A stretch of DNA of 32,723 bases, taken from Candidatus Glassbacteria bacterium. GTDB taxonomy: Bacteria > Gemmatimonadota > Glassbacteria > GWA2-58-10. How positions within the stretch are numbered: position 1 is the stretch's first letter; each line of letters opens with the position of its first letter. The notes below the pieces were generated by a model that was not told the DNA's origin, did not search any database, and saw nothing but the letters and a program-made list of their open reading frames with translations. Location of the stretch: contig VRUH01000007.1 in assembly GCA_019456185.1 (NCBI GenBank), positions 70,829 through 103,551 on the forward strand. Direction: 5' to 3'. This document shows, piece after piece, positions 1 through 8,576 of the stretch. The position numbers and the translations under genes were made by a program.

Positions 1-1220
1 GCGCCGATAGCAATTCCCAGCCCGCCCAGGGTCATTGTGTTGATCGTCACACCGAACAGCTTGAAAGAAAAAATGGCGGCTACGATGGACAGCGGGATGG
101 CTACCACCGAGATGACTGTAGTACGGATATTACCCAGGAACAGCAGCAGGACGATCACCACCAGGATCGCCCCGTCCCGGAGTGCACTCATCACGTTGCT
201 CACAGCCACTGTGATAAAATCCGCCTGACGGTAGATCGAAGTGTCCACCGTGATCCCGGCCGGCAGGGTTCGCACGATATCGGCCAGGGCGTTCTCGATA
301 TCCTCCGTCAGGGCCAGCGTGTTGACGTCCGGCTGTTTCTGCACCATCACGATCACCGCGGGCCTGGTATTTACCGCTGCATCGCCGAACTTCACCGCCG
401 GACCGATTCTCACCTCCGCAACGTCGCGGATCAGCACCGGCTGACCGCCACGAACAGCCACTACAGAGTGGCTAATTTCCTCAAGGCTATTCACCCGTCC
501 TAGCCCTCGAATCAAGTACTCTTGCCCGGCGTCCATGAACCTTCCGCCGGAAAAACTTACGTTGCATTCAGCAGCCGCGTCGTAAACTTCCTTCAGGGTC
601 ACGTCATAGGCGGCCAGCCGGTCCGGCCTAACCCGCACCTGGTATTCCTTGACCTCCCCGCCCATGGGAACCACCTGCGAAACGCCTGGCACCGCCAGCA
701 GCCTCCGGCGGATAGTCCAGTCGGCTATCTCCCTGAGTTGCATCTCGCTGACTTGCTCGTTCTGCGAAGATGAGCTGTCAGCAGTGAGGCTTACCAGCAT
801 GATCTCGCCCATGATCGAGGAGATCGGAGCCAACACCGGCGGATCGACCATCGGCGGCAGGGAACGCTGGGCGATCTGCAGCTTTTCGGTGACTATCTGA
901 CGGGCGATGAATATGTCCGTGCCCCAGTCGAACTCCACCCAGACAATCGAAATTCCCGCTGCGCTGACTGAGCGGACCCGGCGGATTCCGGTCGCGCCGT
1001 TGACCGCGGTCTCGATAGGGAAGGTGACCAGTATTTCCACTTCCTCGCTGGCCATCCCGTGGGCCTCGGTGAGTACGGTCACGGTTGGCGCGGTCAGATC
1101 GGGGAATACGTCTATCGGCAGGCGTATCGCGGTGATCACCCCGCTGATCAGAAAAAACAGCGCGGCTACCACCACAACGAGCCTGTACTTGAGGGATAGA
1201 TTTATCAGTCTGGAAAACAT
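1..1220 (-). CDS. CzcA/CusA-like heavy-metal RND efflux pump, N-terminal part
   Basis: Inner-membrane proton-driven pump of a tripartite metal efflux system; it would move metal ions from periplasm or cytoplasm out through the outer membrane. The reading frame starts at the ATG at 1220-1218 and stays open to the window edge (about 406 codons), so the C-terminal two thirds are missing. The start MFSRLINLSLKYRLVVVVAA followed by SGVITAIRLPIDVFPDLTAP is typical of the CzcA/CusA family: a first membrane helix, then the porter domain (EILVTFPIETAVNG, VSEMQLREIADW). Further helices begin near residue 340 (ALRDGAILVVIVLLLFLGNI), and the sequence ends in GGLGIAIGA, just before the usual VDDAIV proton-relay motif, which lies outside. 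It follows the adaptor gene by about 55 bp in one operon. The metal cannot be assigned because the substrate residues are not in view. Confidence 0.93.
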   Translation of the reverse strand, partial: MFSRLINLSLKYRLVVVVAALFFLISGVITAIRLPIDVFPDLTAPTVTVLTEAHGMASEEVEILVTFPIETAVNGATGIRRVRSVSAAGISIVWVEFDWGTDIFIARQIVTEKLQIAQRSLPPMVDPPVLAPISSIMGEIMLVSLTADSSSSQNEQVSEMQLREIADWTIRRRLLAVPGVSQVVPMGGEVKEYQVRVRPDRLAAYDVTLKEVYDAAAECNVSFSGGRFMDAGQEYLIRGLGRVNSLEEISHSVVAVRGGQPVLIRDVAEVRIGPAVKFGDAAVNTRPAVIVMVQKQPDVNTLALTEDIENALADIVRTLPAGITVDTSIYRQADFITVAVSNVMSALRDGAILVVIVLLLFLGNIRTTVISVVAIPLSIVAAIFSFKLFGVTINTMTLGGLGIAIG

Positions 1221-1275
1221 CGCTTCTCCAATAATTAATTTACCGGTGTCCCGGCAACTGAACTTTCAAAGATTA

Positions 1276-2811
1276 TCAGTGGGCGTGTCCGTGCCCGCTG
1301 GGCACAATGCTGGTCAACGAAGCCAGTTTGACCTGGTAGGCTCCGGCGGTCACCACCCGATCATTCGGGCCGATCCCGTCCAGCACCTGCGTGAATCCCC
1401 TGTCACTGACACCGGTTTCGATTTCTCTTCTGACAAACGACTCTCCCCCGGCTTGGACGTAAACTATCGGCTGACCGTTATCGTCCAGAATTGCCGAATC
1501 GGGAATTGACAAGGCTTCCACGGTCTGTCCCGTATATAGCGATACCTCTGCGAACATGTTTATTTTCAGTCTTCTTTCCGGGTTGTCCATTTCGAACACC
1601 ACCGGCACGGTCCGCGATTGACGGTTCACCCACTGCCCCACCGACAGGAGTTTTCCGTTGAGTTCACTCACCACGAATTTATCCCCGCTGCTCTCGATAC
1701 TGAATACCGCATCGGTGATACTGTCCACCCGGCCATAGAGTGTGATCGGAAGCATCACTTCCAGCCTGACCCGGTGTGGGTCGGTGACCGTGAACAATGG
1801 CTGGCCGGGAGTAACTTCCTCACCCAGCTCGAATCCTACCCTGTCCACAACTCCGGCCAGGGGGGAGCGAATGGTGAAGTTGAGTTGACCGGTACCGTCA
1901 CTACTGGATGGTTCGCCGCCCGTGACAGCCCGGTAGGCCGCCCCGGCGACCTCGAACCTGAGTCTGGCCTCGTCTAGACGGCGCTCAGGGACAGCCTCGC
2001 GGGCCAACAGACGCTCGGCCCGCACGTACTCCGCTTTGGCCCGCAGGTACTCGCCGCGGATACCCGCGAAACCAGCCTTTGATGATGCGGAAGGAGTAAT
2101 CGTGACCAACGTTTGGCCCTTTTCAACCCATTCCCCGGCCTGGGGAGCGCCCGCGTTCAAAACCGGATCGACAAATCCTGCGGCCAAAGCCGGCACCCGG
2201 GCATGCTTGTCGAAGGCGGGCAGGATTTCCCCACGTGCCTTGACCGACGCGTTGAGGGATTTGATTTGTGGTAAAGCCGTTTGGAACTCGATCTGCCACT
2301 GTTGCTCCTTGAGGAAGCTTACTTCCTCGCCATTCGCCGCTGCTTCATCCGCATGAGGCACCAGGTTTTCGCTTTGATAAACCTGAACCTCGCCCACTTC
2401 GATCCTGTCATCGACCTGTTCGCTTTCAATGTGAAGGTTCAGCCGGTAAGTTCCAGCGGCTGGCACGGTAATCTCGGGCAAATAGATTCCCGTTCGTGCG
2501 GGCTCGCGGCTGACCACTTCATAGCGCTTTCCGCCATCGGTTAATTCTACCGTGAGAGTACCGGAGCGCACCGGCTCAAACGTTTCGAGAGCAGTGAGGT
2601 GGACTACCAGGCTCACCGGCTGGCCAGCCACCAGTGGCGGGTACTCCATAAACAACTCGGTCCTGTCGGTCCAGAGGGTGACAGCAACCGCTTCACCGCC
2701 GTGGCCGTGTTCGTCAGGTGAGCCGTCAGTATGACTCCCCCCGCTGTCCCGGCAGGCCAATCCGCTCGCGGCAATAGCTACCGCCAGTATCCAGAATAAA
2801 AGCTTTTGCAT
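1276..2811 (-). CDS. RND efflux periplasmic adaptor (CzcB/CusB-like), lipoprotein-like
   Basis: Membrane-fusion protein linking the CzcA-like pump to the outer-membrane channel. It has a hydrophobic N-terminus ending in SGLAC (a weak lipobox), then a His-rich stretch (DEHGHGGEA), a barrel-sandwich half (VDPVLNAGAPQAGEWVEKGQ), a short alpha hairpin rich in R/E/A, the second half-motif (IRSPLAGVVDRVGFELGEEV), beta-barrel and membrane-proximal domains, and a His-rich C-terminus (SGHGHAH). The His-rich ends suggest metal binding. I chose the ATG at 2811 because AGGGTG precedes it and the signal sequence starts there. An upstream ATG at 2841 overlaps the stop of the channel gene as ATGA and would add 10 residues; translational coupling through it is possible. 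About 511 residues, as expected for a CzcB with an extra N-terminal domain. Confidence 0.9.
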   Translation of the reverse strand: MQKLLFWILAVAIAASGLACRDSGGSHTDGSPDEHGHGGEAVAVTLWTDRTELFMEYPPLVAGQPVSLVVHLTALETFEPVRSGTLTVELTDGGKRYEVVSREPARTGIYLPEITVPAAGTYRLNLHIESEQVDDRIEVGEVQVYQSENLVPHADEAAANGEEVSFLKEQQWQIEFQTALPQIKSLNASVKARGEILPAFDKHARVPALAAGFVDPVLNAGAPQAGEWVEKGQTLVTITPSASSKAGFAGIRGEYLRAKAEYVRAERLLAREAVPERRLDEARLRFEVAGAAYRAVTGGEPSSSDGTGQLNFTIRSPLAGVVDRVGFELGEEVTPGQPLFTVTDPHRVRLEVMLPITLYGRVDSITDAVFSIESSGDKFVVSELNGKLLSVGQWVNRQSRTVPVVFEMDNPERRLKINMFAEVSLYTGQTVEALSIPDSAILDDNGQPIVYVQAGGESFVRREIETGVSDRGFTQVLDGIGPNDRVVTAGAYQVKLASLTSIVPSGHGHAH

Positions 2812-2837
2812 GATATCACCCTGATTGTTTATTAGAA

Positions 2838-4067
2838 TCATTGCAGCTCACCGCCGGTCAGATATTCGAGCCGGTAGAGGCCGAGGTAAGTGTCCCTGAG
2901 CAGTCCGTAACGTAAAGTGGCGTCTTCGGTGTAAGTTCTTACCGCGTCGATCAGTTCGATAAGGGATATTTCCCCCTCCATGTATGAGAACTTCGCTGTC
3001 TCTACCATTGCCTCCGAGTTTTCGGGTATGGTCTGCCTGTATTCGGCCAGTTGAGTTCTCAGCCTGTTGTAACTCTGACAGGCCACCATGATTTCTGCCT
3101 CGATTTGTCGCTCAAGGGTCGTTACCGTCAGTTTGGCCGCATCGAGACGAGCCTGATTACCTGCTACCGTTCCCTGGTTTCTGTTGAACAGGGGCAGTTC
3201 CACGCTCAATCTACCCACCGGTCCCTCGAATCCGTCAATCTGACGCTTGTATCCTAATCCTAAATTCACTCCCGGCAGGGCAGCCCTGCGGGCAGCCTGC
3301 ACGGCAGCCCCGGAGGCTGCAATCCGGGCACGGGCGCGCTGAAGGTCGCCCCTGCGTTCGAGAGCGGCGGATACCAGCTTATCCACAATAAGCCCTGGCA
3401 ATTTGCCAGCGAACGAATCCTCAGTTTCCACTTTCATCTCAAGGTTATCCCGATAAACCAACAGGCTCAGGTTTGACTCATGCCGGGTCAGTTCATTTTC
3501 AGCCGCTACGAAGTCACGCTCGGCCCGCAAAACCTCGAATGCGATCCGGCGCTGATCGTACCCGCTGATATCTCCCTCGGCTTTCAGCAACTGGGATTTG
3601 CGCTTGATATCGAGCAGTAAATCAGTGGACTTTTGGCGGGCTTCGAGTTCCAGGCTGACGTAGTGAGCAGCCAGGTAAAGCCGGCGGGTCTGGAAGCGGA
3701 CAAGTTCCCTCTTGTTGTCTAGACCGAAGTTTTCAGCTTCCAAAAGAGCTTCGGCTTCACCGATACGGGGACCGCGCCGCCAGAGGAAATTGAGCGGCAT
3801 TTCGGCGGCAATAATCCACTCGCCGCCATCGATACCGTTAAGATCGAGTTCCTCGCGATCATAGTTGAGAGAAGGATTTGGGAGAAGTGATCGGGTCTGC
3901 AACTCAGCCCGTGCCTGCTCGATTGCAAAACTCTGGATACCAAGCGCCGGGTTGAGTCTAAGCGCCCGCTCAACCGCCTGGTCCATTGTGATCTTTTCCG
4001 CTTGTACCGTTCCCCCGCAGATAAATACGGACAGGACCAGCAGAACGGAAACATAGTATTTCCGCAT
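2838..4067 (-). CDS. Outer-membrane efflux channel, TolC/CzcC family
   Basis: Outer-membrane factor of the tripartite metal exporter. It opens with a Sec signal peptide (MRKYYVSVLLVLSVFICGGT, likely cut after VQA) and continues with the OEP architecture: MDQAVERALRLNPALGIQSF, long amphipathic helices, the repeat of the same pattern in the second half, and a conserved FNRNQG turn (LSVELPLFNRNQGTVAGNQA) characteristic of the CzcC branch. Length 409 residues matches CzcC. There is no lipobox cysteine. The gene is the second of the operon, 82 bp after the small His-rich gene, and its stop overlaps an in-frame upstream start of the adaptor. Confidence 0.92.
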   Translation of the reverse strand: MRKYYVSVLLVLSVFICGGTVQAEKITMDQAVERALRLNPALGIQSFAIEQARAELQTRSLLPNPSLNYDREELDLNGIDGGEWIIAAEMPLNFLWRRGPRIGEAEALLEAENFGLDNKRELVRFQTRRLYLAAHYVSLELEARQKSTDLLLDIKRKSQLLKAEGDISGYDQRRIAFEVLRAERDFVAAENELTRHESNLSLLVYRDNLEMKVETEDSFAGKLPGLIVDKLVSAALERRGDLQRARARIAASGAAVQAARRAALPGVNLGLGYKRQIDGFEGPVGRLSVELPLFNRNQGTVAGNQARLDAAKLTVTTLERQIEAEIMVACQSYNRLRTQLAEYRQTIPENSEAMVETAKFSYMEGEISLIELIDAVRTYTEDATLRYGLLRDTYLGLYRLEYLTGGELQ

Positions 4068-4149
4068 GGTTGGTTTCTTGTTTGAGTTATAAATGGGTTG
4101 ATAAAATATGGACGCGGCAGTGGGCCGCTATACACGATTACGAGGATAA

Positions 4150-4620
4150 TCAGGCTGTGGGAGGGGAGAGGTCGGTCAGGGATGTGATAAAAATTAAACT
4201 TAATCTTGGTGGGTTTTCGATTGTGTTTGTGACAGTTGTCGCTATTGTCTCTGAATCTCTTTGTAACAAATCCAGAGTGCAGGCTGGGAAGGGGATTCGT
4301 ATTTTCAAGGATTTAGATTGTATTGGAGGGTAGACTACTAAATAGGAACTATTTAATAAGAGATGACTGGCAGTTGATTGTACGGGGGATTCGTTGATAT
4401 TTTTTTGAACGGTACTTGTGCATTCACTGTCCTTACGATGATTATCATCGTGACCGCGTTCATCGTGATGGGAATCCTCGCTAACGTGAACATGAAGCTG
4501 GTTAACAGTATCATCTGAATCTAGATGAGAATGCATCCATGGTTGCGCTAATACAGAGACGCAATACAGACAGAGAACTAAGCACAATCTCCAGCGAATA
4601 TTTATTAACAAATTAATCAT
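4150..4620 (-). CDS. Small secreted His-rich protein heading the metal-efflux operon
   Basis: A 156-residue protein with a signal peptide (RWRLCLVLCLYCVSVLAQ) followed by a strongly His/Asp-rich segment (HSHLDSDD, HVHVSEDSHHDERGHDDNH) and a C-terminus ending in LSPPTA. Small His-rich exported proteins are often encoded just upstream of czcCBA-type genes and are thought to bind the metal in the periplasm; that role is inferred here from composition and position. I do not recognise a named domain. No clear Shine-Dalgarno precedes the ATG at 4620, but a promoter is well placed upstream (4671-4700). The DNA is more AT-rich than the efflux genes that follow. Confidence 0.7.
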   Translation of the reverse strand: MINLLINIRWRLCLVLCLYCVSVLAQPWMHSHLDSDDTVNQLHVHVSEDSHHDERGHDDNHRKDSECTSTVQKNINESPVQSTASHLLLNSSYLVVYPPIQSKSLKIRIPFPACTLDLLQRDSETIATTVTNTIENPPRLSLIFITSLTDLSPPTA

Positions 4621-4670
4621 TTGGAAAATTTTGATTTGAGAAAAGTTATTAGTTAAAACTGAACAGCAAG

Positions 4671-4700
4671 AGTATAATTCAAGAATGGAATTATTGTCAA
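4671..4700 (-). promoter_or_regulatory. Sigma70-type promoter for the metal-efflux operon
   Basis: On the minus strand TTGACA (4700-4695) is separated by 18 bp from TATACT (4676-4671), giving a full -35 match and five of six bases at -10. It lies about 50 bp before the ATG of the His-rich gene and points into the operon. No metal-sensor gene is seen nearby, so the regulator is unknown. Confidence 0.6.
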
Positions 4701-5300
4701 TGATTGTGAGCCAATCAAAATTACCGCTATGATTTGTTCCTTGAAAAAGAGTAAATAATTATTACGTGTGCGGAAGGAGTGATAAGCGGATTTATCTTTT
4801 TCTTTCCCTTTCGTGGACTCAGGTGCCCATAGGGTGCCCTTTTTGCCATTTTCCCTCTGTTTTATCTCAAGCAAATTCCGTCTCTCGGCACCACTGATAG
4901 ATAAAGCTAGAACTCGCAATGAGTTAGGGCCTTCTTGTGTAAACGGCGGTTGAAAAGTGCAGTGGAGGTCGGTCAGAGAAACCAGTTGCAATTGCTGAGA
5001 GCTGCACCCTATTTTTTAACGTCAAATATCCAACATGTTCTAACGACGTACATTAAAATTGTGTTGAAACAATCAACATTCAGCCTGATAAATTGTTGTG
5101 GATTACAACACTTGCTTTATCCAGCACGGATAACATGTTACGCTGAAAAATCGATATTTAATTGAAATACTGTTGAATTGTTAAACACCCGGCAGCCTTC
5201 CGCTCCTTTTCACCATTCTTATCCTGTTTTTCAGAATCCTGTAACATTCTAATTCCCAACATGTTACAATTTCACTTTTTTGCTCGATTTTTTTGAGTCC
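4701..5300. other. Divergent intergenic region, no supported gene
   Basis: AT-rich spacer between the leftward efflux operon and the rightward respiratory block. It contains open frames up to 112 codons, but they have no start context, no recognisable motif and unusual composition, so I treat the stretch as non-coding or decayed. A 12-bp sequence, GAGGTCGGTCAG (4965-4976), also occurs inside the 3' end of the His-rich gene (4168-4179), which might hint at a decayed relative but is short. Confidence 0.45.
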
Positions 5301-5317
5301 TGGCATGCAATTTGACT
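5301..5317 (+). promoter_or_regulatory. Sigma54-like promoter element (imperfect)
   Basis: TGGCATGCAATTTGACT matches the sigma54 consensus TGGCACG-N4-TTGC except that the -12 GC is GA. A start about 12 bp downstream would leave a 5' leader of about 60 nt before the ATG at 5388. A related box (13 of 17 bases the same) lies before the sensor-kinase gene. An NtrC-type activator is encoded in this block. The changed GC weakens the call; the same TTGACT could instead be part of a sigma70 -35 box. Confidence 0.3.
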
Positions 5318-5387
5318 ATGCACTTTAATGGAATGCGTAAAAACCGAAGCCAAATCTGTGTTAAAAAATTCTGCAATGGAGAAGGCA

Positions 5388-6092
5388 ATGGTTATTCTGC
5401 TTGTACTGATGACAGCTGCGTTATTTGTATCAATAGAACTGATCCGAGATTACCGGGCAAAAAACCAGGACCGGGTGAGAATTTCCCCTGAAATATCGGC
5501 GCTTTCCCCGGTGGCGGATACCGCATCTGAAACATTGAAAACAATCAAGGAGCCCGAAGGATTGTTTTACAGCCCGACTCATACATGGGCTTTCCTCGAA
5601 ATGAATGGGAAAGTAAAAATTGGTATAGATAATTTCCTTCAACGAATCATTGGGGAAATAGATAAAATCGAGGTCTGTTGTTCCCAGGAAAATACAGCTA
5701 AAGGTTCACCGGCCATTACGCTGAAAAGTGGAGGACGGTTTCTTAAAACAAGAATTCCAATCGATGGCGTAATCGAAGCAGTAAATGAAAAGGTCCTGAA
5801 CAATCCGGGGATATTACTCAGCGATTCCTACAAGGATGGCTGGATTCTAAGCCTGAATCCGACCAGCTTTTTAGCAAACATACGTTCCATGATTTTCGGA
5901 AAAAATGCGCAATATTGGCTTTCCAGTGAGATGGAAAAATTGAAAACTATTCTTACTCAGCATCCATCAGCCAAACCTGTCTCCTTCCAAACCATGTGTG
6001 ATGGCGGTCTGCCCGTACTGGGTGTAAGTGGCTTAATCGATGACAAGCTCTGGGAAACAATTAAAAAAGAATTTTTCGGAGACGAGAATTAA
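5388..6092 (+). CDS. Membrane-anchored GcvH-fold protein lacking the lipoyl lysine (copy 1)
   Basis: The 234-residue product has one N-terminal membrane helix (MVILLVLMTAALFVSIELI) followed by positive residues, suggesting that the main domain faces the cytoplasm. Residues of about 60-160 follow the glycine-cleavage H-protein pattern: FYSPTHTWAFLEMNGKVKIG, IDNFLQRIIGEIDKIE, IDGVIEAVNEKVLNNPGIL and YKDGWILSLNP. Counting back from the conserved G of IDG, the position of the lipoylated lysine holds glycine (KSGGRFLKTRIPIDG), so lipoylation there is not possible. The tail carries CDGGLPVLG and ends in LWETIKKEFFG, shared with the two paralogues downstream. I start at the ATG at 5388 because GGAGAAGG precedes it; an ATG at 5328 would add 20 residues but lacks a ribosome site and overlaps the putative transcription start. 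No glycine-cleavage genes are near. Function unknown. Confidence 0.75.
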   Translation: MVILLVLMTAALFVSIELIRDYRAKNQDRVRISPEISALSPVADTASETLKTIKEPEGLFYSPTHTWAFLEMNGKVKIGIDNFLQRIIGEIDKIEVCCSQENTAKGSPAITLKSGGRFLKTRIPIDGVIEAVNEKVLNNPGILLSDSYKDGWILSLNPTSFLANIRSMIFGKNAQYWLSSEMEKLKTILTQHPSAKPVSFQTMCDGGLPVLGVSGLIDDKLWETIKKEFFGDEN

Positions 6093-6273
6093 TCTCCGTA
6101 CCAGATGCAAAGAATATAATTAATATGTAAGCACTGAATTCCCTGTATGATATGTCACTTTTGGCTTTAATGGAATCTGCTCTCATGGTATGAATCAGCT
6201 TCATGCAAAATGCAAAATCAAGATATGTCAGCGTATATCGATTGAGGCCTTTAAAGAAAAGGATTAATCCGAA

Positions 6274-7140
6274 ATGGATAGAAAAATGTTTTTTAAAACC
6301 TTACAACTTTCCGTTGGCGCAACCCTGTTATGCAACCAGGTTGGAGCGGCTGAGACAGTGGATAGTGAAAAGTCAAATTTACTGGGATTGCTGATTGATA
6401 CGACCCGGTGTCTGGGTTGCAGGGCTTGCGAATTCGCTTGTGCAGAGGCAAATGGCTTGCCGGAGCCTGATGATGATGAATCGGTATTGGATAACCAGCG
6501 TAAGACATCGGAAACACAGTTGACGGTGATAAACAGGTGCGAAACTGATGCCGGCGAAGTTTTTGTAAAAAAGCAATGCATGCATTGTGTTCAACCAGCA
6601 TGCACAGCCGCATGTCTTACCAAGGCAATGTATAAAACCAGTGAAGGACCGGTTATCTGGCGCGGGGAAAAGTGCATGGGTTGCCGCTTCTGCATGATAT
6701 CCTGCCCTTTCGATATACCAAAATTCGAGTATAACAGCGCAGTTCCCAAAATACTTAAATGCAGAATGTGTTTTGATCGTCTCCAGAAAGGAGAGCAACC
6801 GGCCTGTGTGGAAAACTGTTTTGGGGATGAAGCTCTTCTCTTCGGCAATAGAAGCGATCTTCTGCAGACTGCAAGAAGCCGGATATGCAGTGAACCTGAA
6901 AAATACATTAGCCACATTTACGGAGAACATGAAGTAGGAGGTACAGAATGTCTTTATCTGGCCTCTGTTCCTTTTGAGAAACTGGGATTCAGAAATGACC
7001 TTGGCACGAAACCGTTTCCAGAGCTTACCAAACAATTCCTATATACAGTTCCCGTTGTCGTTACCCTTCTTCCGCCTTTTCTGCTTGCATTGAGCCGTGC
7101 TTACGGACCAGAAAAAAACCATAAAGAAGGCGAGGAATGA
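6274..7140 (+). CDS. HybA/NrfC-like ferredoxin with four [4Fe-4S] clusters and C-terminal anchor
   Basis: Electron-transfer subunit of a quinone-linked membrane complex. Four cysteine sets are visible: CLGCRACEFAC, CMHCVQPACTAAC, CMGCRFCMISC and CRMCFDRLQKGEQPACVENC, the classic DmsB/HybA/NrfC layout. The N-terminus MDRKMFFKTLQLSVGATLLC resembles a Tat signal but has RK in place of the twin arginines. A hydrophobic segment near the end (LYTVPVVVTLLPPFLLALS) matches the C-terminal anchor of HybA, so the domain would sit in the periplasm held to the membrane. AAGGA lies 10 nt before the ATG. The next gene, a HybB-like membrane protein, starts 1 bp after the stop, so the two products very likely form one unit. 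Confidence 0.9.
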   Translation: MDRKMFFKTLQLSVGATLLCNQVGAAETVDSEKSNLLGLLIDTTRCLGCRACEFACAEANGLPEPDDDESVLDNQRKTSETQLTVINRCETDAGEVFVKKQCMHCVQPACTAACLTKAMYKTSEGPVIWRGEKCMGCRFCMISCPFDIPKFEYNSAVPKILKCRMCFDRLQKGEQPACVENCFGDEALLFGNRSDLLQTARSRICSEPEKYISHIYGEHEVGGTECLYLASVPFEKLGFRNDLGTKPFPELTKQFLYTVPVVVTLLPPFLLALSRAYGPEKNHKEGEE

Positions 7141-7141
7141 A

Positions 7142-8458
7142 ATGAACGGGAAAGAGCTTAAACTTTCAGAACTCAGCAGGGAAACAATCAGCAGGGAATT
7201 AAGCAGATTTTTCAAATTCATGCTCAGCGAATTGAAACCTAAAGGCAAGCTTCTGACTCCGTTCAATGTAATCGCCGGTTTCATCCTCATGTTGGGAGCT
7301 GTTCTGCTTGTAATTCGCTTTACCAAGGGTCTTGGTTCCATTACCAATCTTTCTCAAGAATACCCTTGGGGTTTATGGATCGGATTTGATGTGGTTACCG
7401 GTGTCGCATTCGCCGGGGGAGCCTATGTCGTTACGTTTTTAGTCTACATCCTAAGAATAGAGAAGTATCATCCGATTGCAAGGGTCACCATACTCAACGG
7501 CTTCCTCGCCTATGTATTTTATGCCGGTGCACTCCTTCTTGACCTCGGTCGTCCTTGGAACGTGATCAATCCGATAATCGGTAACTCATTCGGGGTGAGT
7601 TCCGTGCTTTTTCTCGTCGCCTGGCATTTCATGCTCTATATGATTGCGGAGTTTATCGAGTTTTCACCAGTAATTGCAGAATGGCTCGGGTGGAAGAGAA
7701 TAAGAAAACTGCTTGTCTCGCTCACTCTCGGTGCAGTAATTATGGGGATTACTCTTTCAACGCTTCACCAGTCAGGTCTGGGTGCGCTTTATCTGATGGC
7801 CAAGAATAAGGTGCATCCGCTCTGGTATTCGGAGTTCATCCCGATCCTTTTCTTTGTCTCAAGCATATTTGCGGGCTTGTCGATGGTGATCTTCGAGGGA
7901 ACCCTCAGCCATAAAGTGTTTAAAGACCAAATATCATCCAGGCATCGCGATTCTCATAAAAACATAGTTCTCGGGCTGGCAAAGATCTGCGCAGCCACCA
8001 TGTTTGTTTACTTGTTTTTGAAGCTGCTGGTTTTTTTGCACGACCGAAACTGGTTATTGCTTAACACTCCAATGGGTTACTGGTATCTGTTGGAAATTGT
8101 GGGATTTGTTCTGTTGCCCTGTATATGCTTTTTGTACGGATTTAAGCGCGTGAGCATGCCTTTAATCCAAAAGGCAGCAATTCTTACTTTGGTCGGGATC
8201 ATTCTAAACAGGCTAAATATCTCAATCATTGCCTTTAAATGGTATGAATCGGTGAGATATTACCCCACCTGGATGGAAGTGGAAGTTACTCTGGCCGTTG
8301 TAGTGGCTGAAATTCTGGTTTACAGATGGATCATTAACAGAATGCCTGTTCTCCAGGAAATCCCTCAATGGGCGATAGATAAAGCCAGGCAAAAGCGGAA
8401 AGAAGAAATGGTTTCCGGAGAACGTCCTGATATCCTGATAGATTCGGGTGCGAAATGA
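7142..8458 (+). CDS. HybB/NrfD-family quinone-interacting membrane protein
   Basis: Integral membrane subunit that exchanges electrons between the quinone pool and the adjacent ferredoxin. About ten hydrophobic helices can be counted in 438 residues, as in HybB rather than the eight of PsrC. HybB-like motifs include YPWGLWIGFDVVTGVAFAGG, LLLDLGRPWN, LHQSGLGALYLMAKNKVHPL and FEGTLSHKVF. I take the ATG at 7142, preceded by GAGGAATGAA and 1 bp after the ferredoxin stop; an upstream ATG at 7097 lies inside that gene. The N-terminal 25 residues are charged and cytoplasmic-looking. No hydrogenase or molybdoenzyme subunit is encoded beside it, so its redox partner may be a periplasmic cytochrome or an enzyme made elsewhere. 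Confidence 0.92.
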   Translation: MNGKELKLSELSRETISRELSRFFKFMLSELKPKGKLLTPFNVIAGFILMLGAVLLVIRFTKGLGSITNLSQEYPWGLWIGFDVVTGVAFAGGAYVVTFLVYILRIEKYHPIARVTILNGFLAYVFYAGALLLDLGRPWNVINPIIGNSFGVSSVLFLVAWHFMLYMIAEFIEFSPVIAEWLGWKRIRKLLVSLTLGAVIMGITLSTLHQSGLGALYLMAKNKVHPLWYSEFIPILFFVSSIFAGLSMVIFEGTLSHKVFKDQISSRHRDSHKNIVLGLAKICAATMFVYLFLKLLVFLHDRNWLLLNTPMGYWYLLEIVGFVLLPCICFLYGFKRVSMPLIQKAAILTLVGIILNRLNISIIAFKWYESVRYYPTWMEVEVTLAVVVAEILVYRWIINRMPVLQEIPQWAIDKARQKRKEEMVSGERPDILIDSGAK

Positions 8459-8576
8459 TTTGGTTAAAACGTGGCCCCTGTATGTTGAAGTCTGTCTTTT
8501 CTCCCTGGGAGGGCCGCGGTGGAACATGGCGGAATATTTTTCTTTCGGCTTACCTGCAGAATAAGGAGTCAGAAAA

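Noticed and set aside
4965-4976. GAGGTCGGTCAG also at 4168-4179 as a repeat element
   Set aside because: Only 12 bp and two copies; no wider similarity around them.
4653-4991. 112-codon open frame on the minus strand
   Set aside because: No ribosome site, no recognisable motif, low-complexity AT-rich DNA upstream of a promoter that reads leftwards; likely chance.
6170-6215. Sigma54 promoter before the HybA-like ferredoxin gene
   Set aside because: The closest GG...GC pair has 9 bp instead of 10 between its elements and no TTGC; not convincing.
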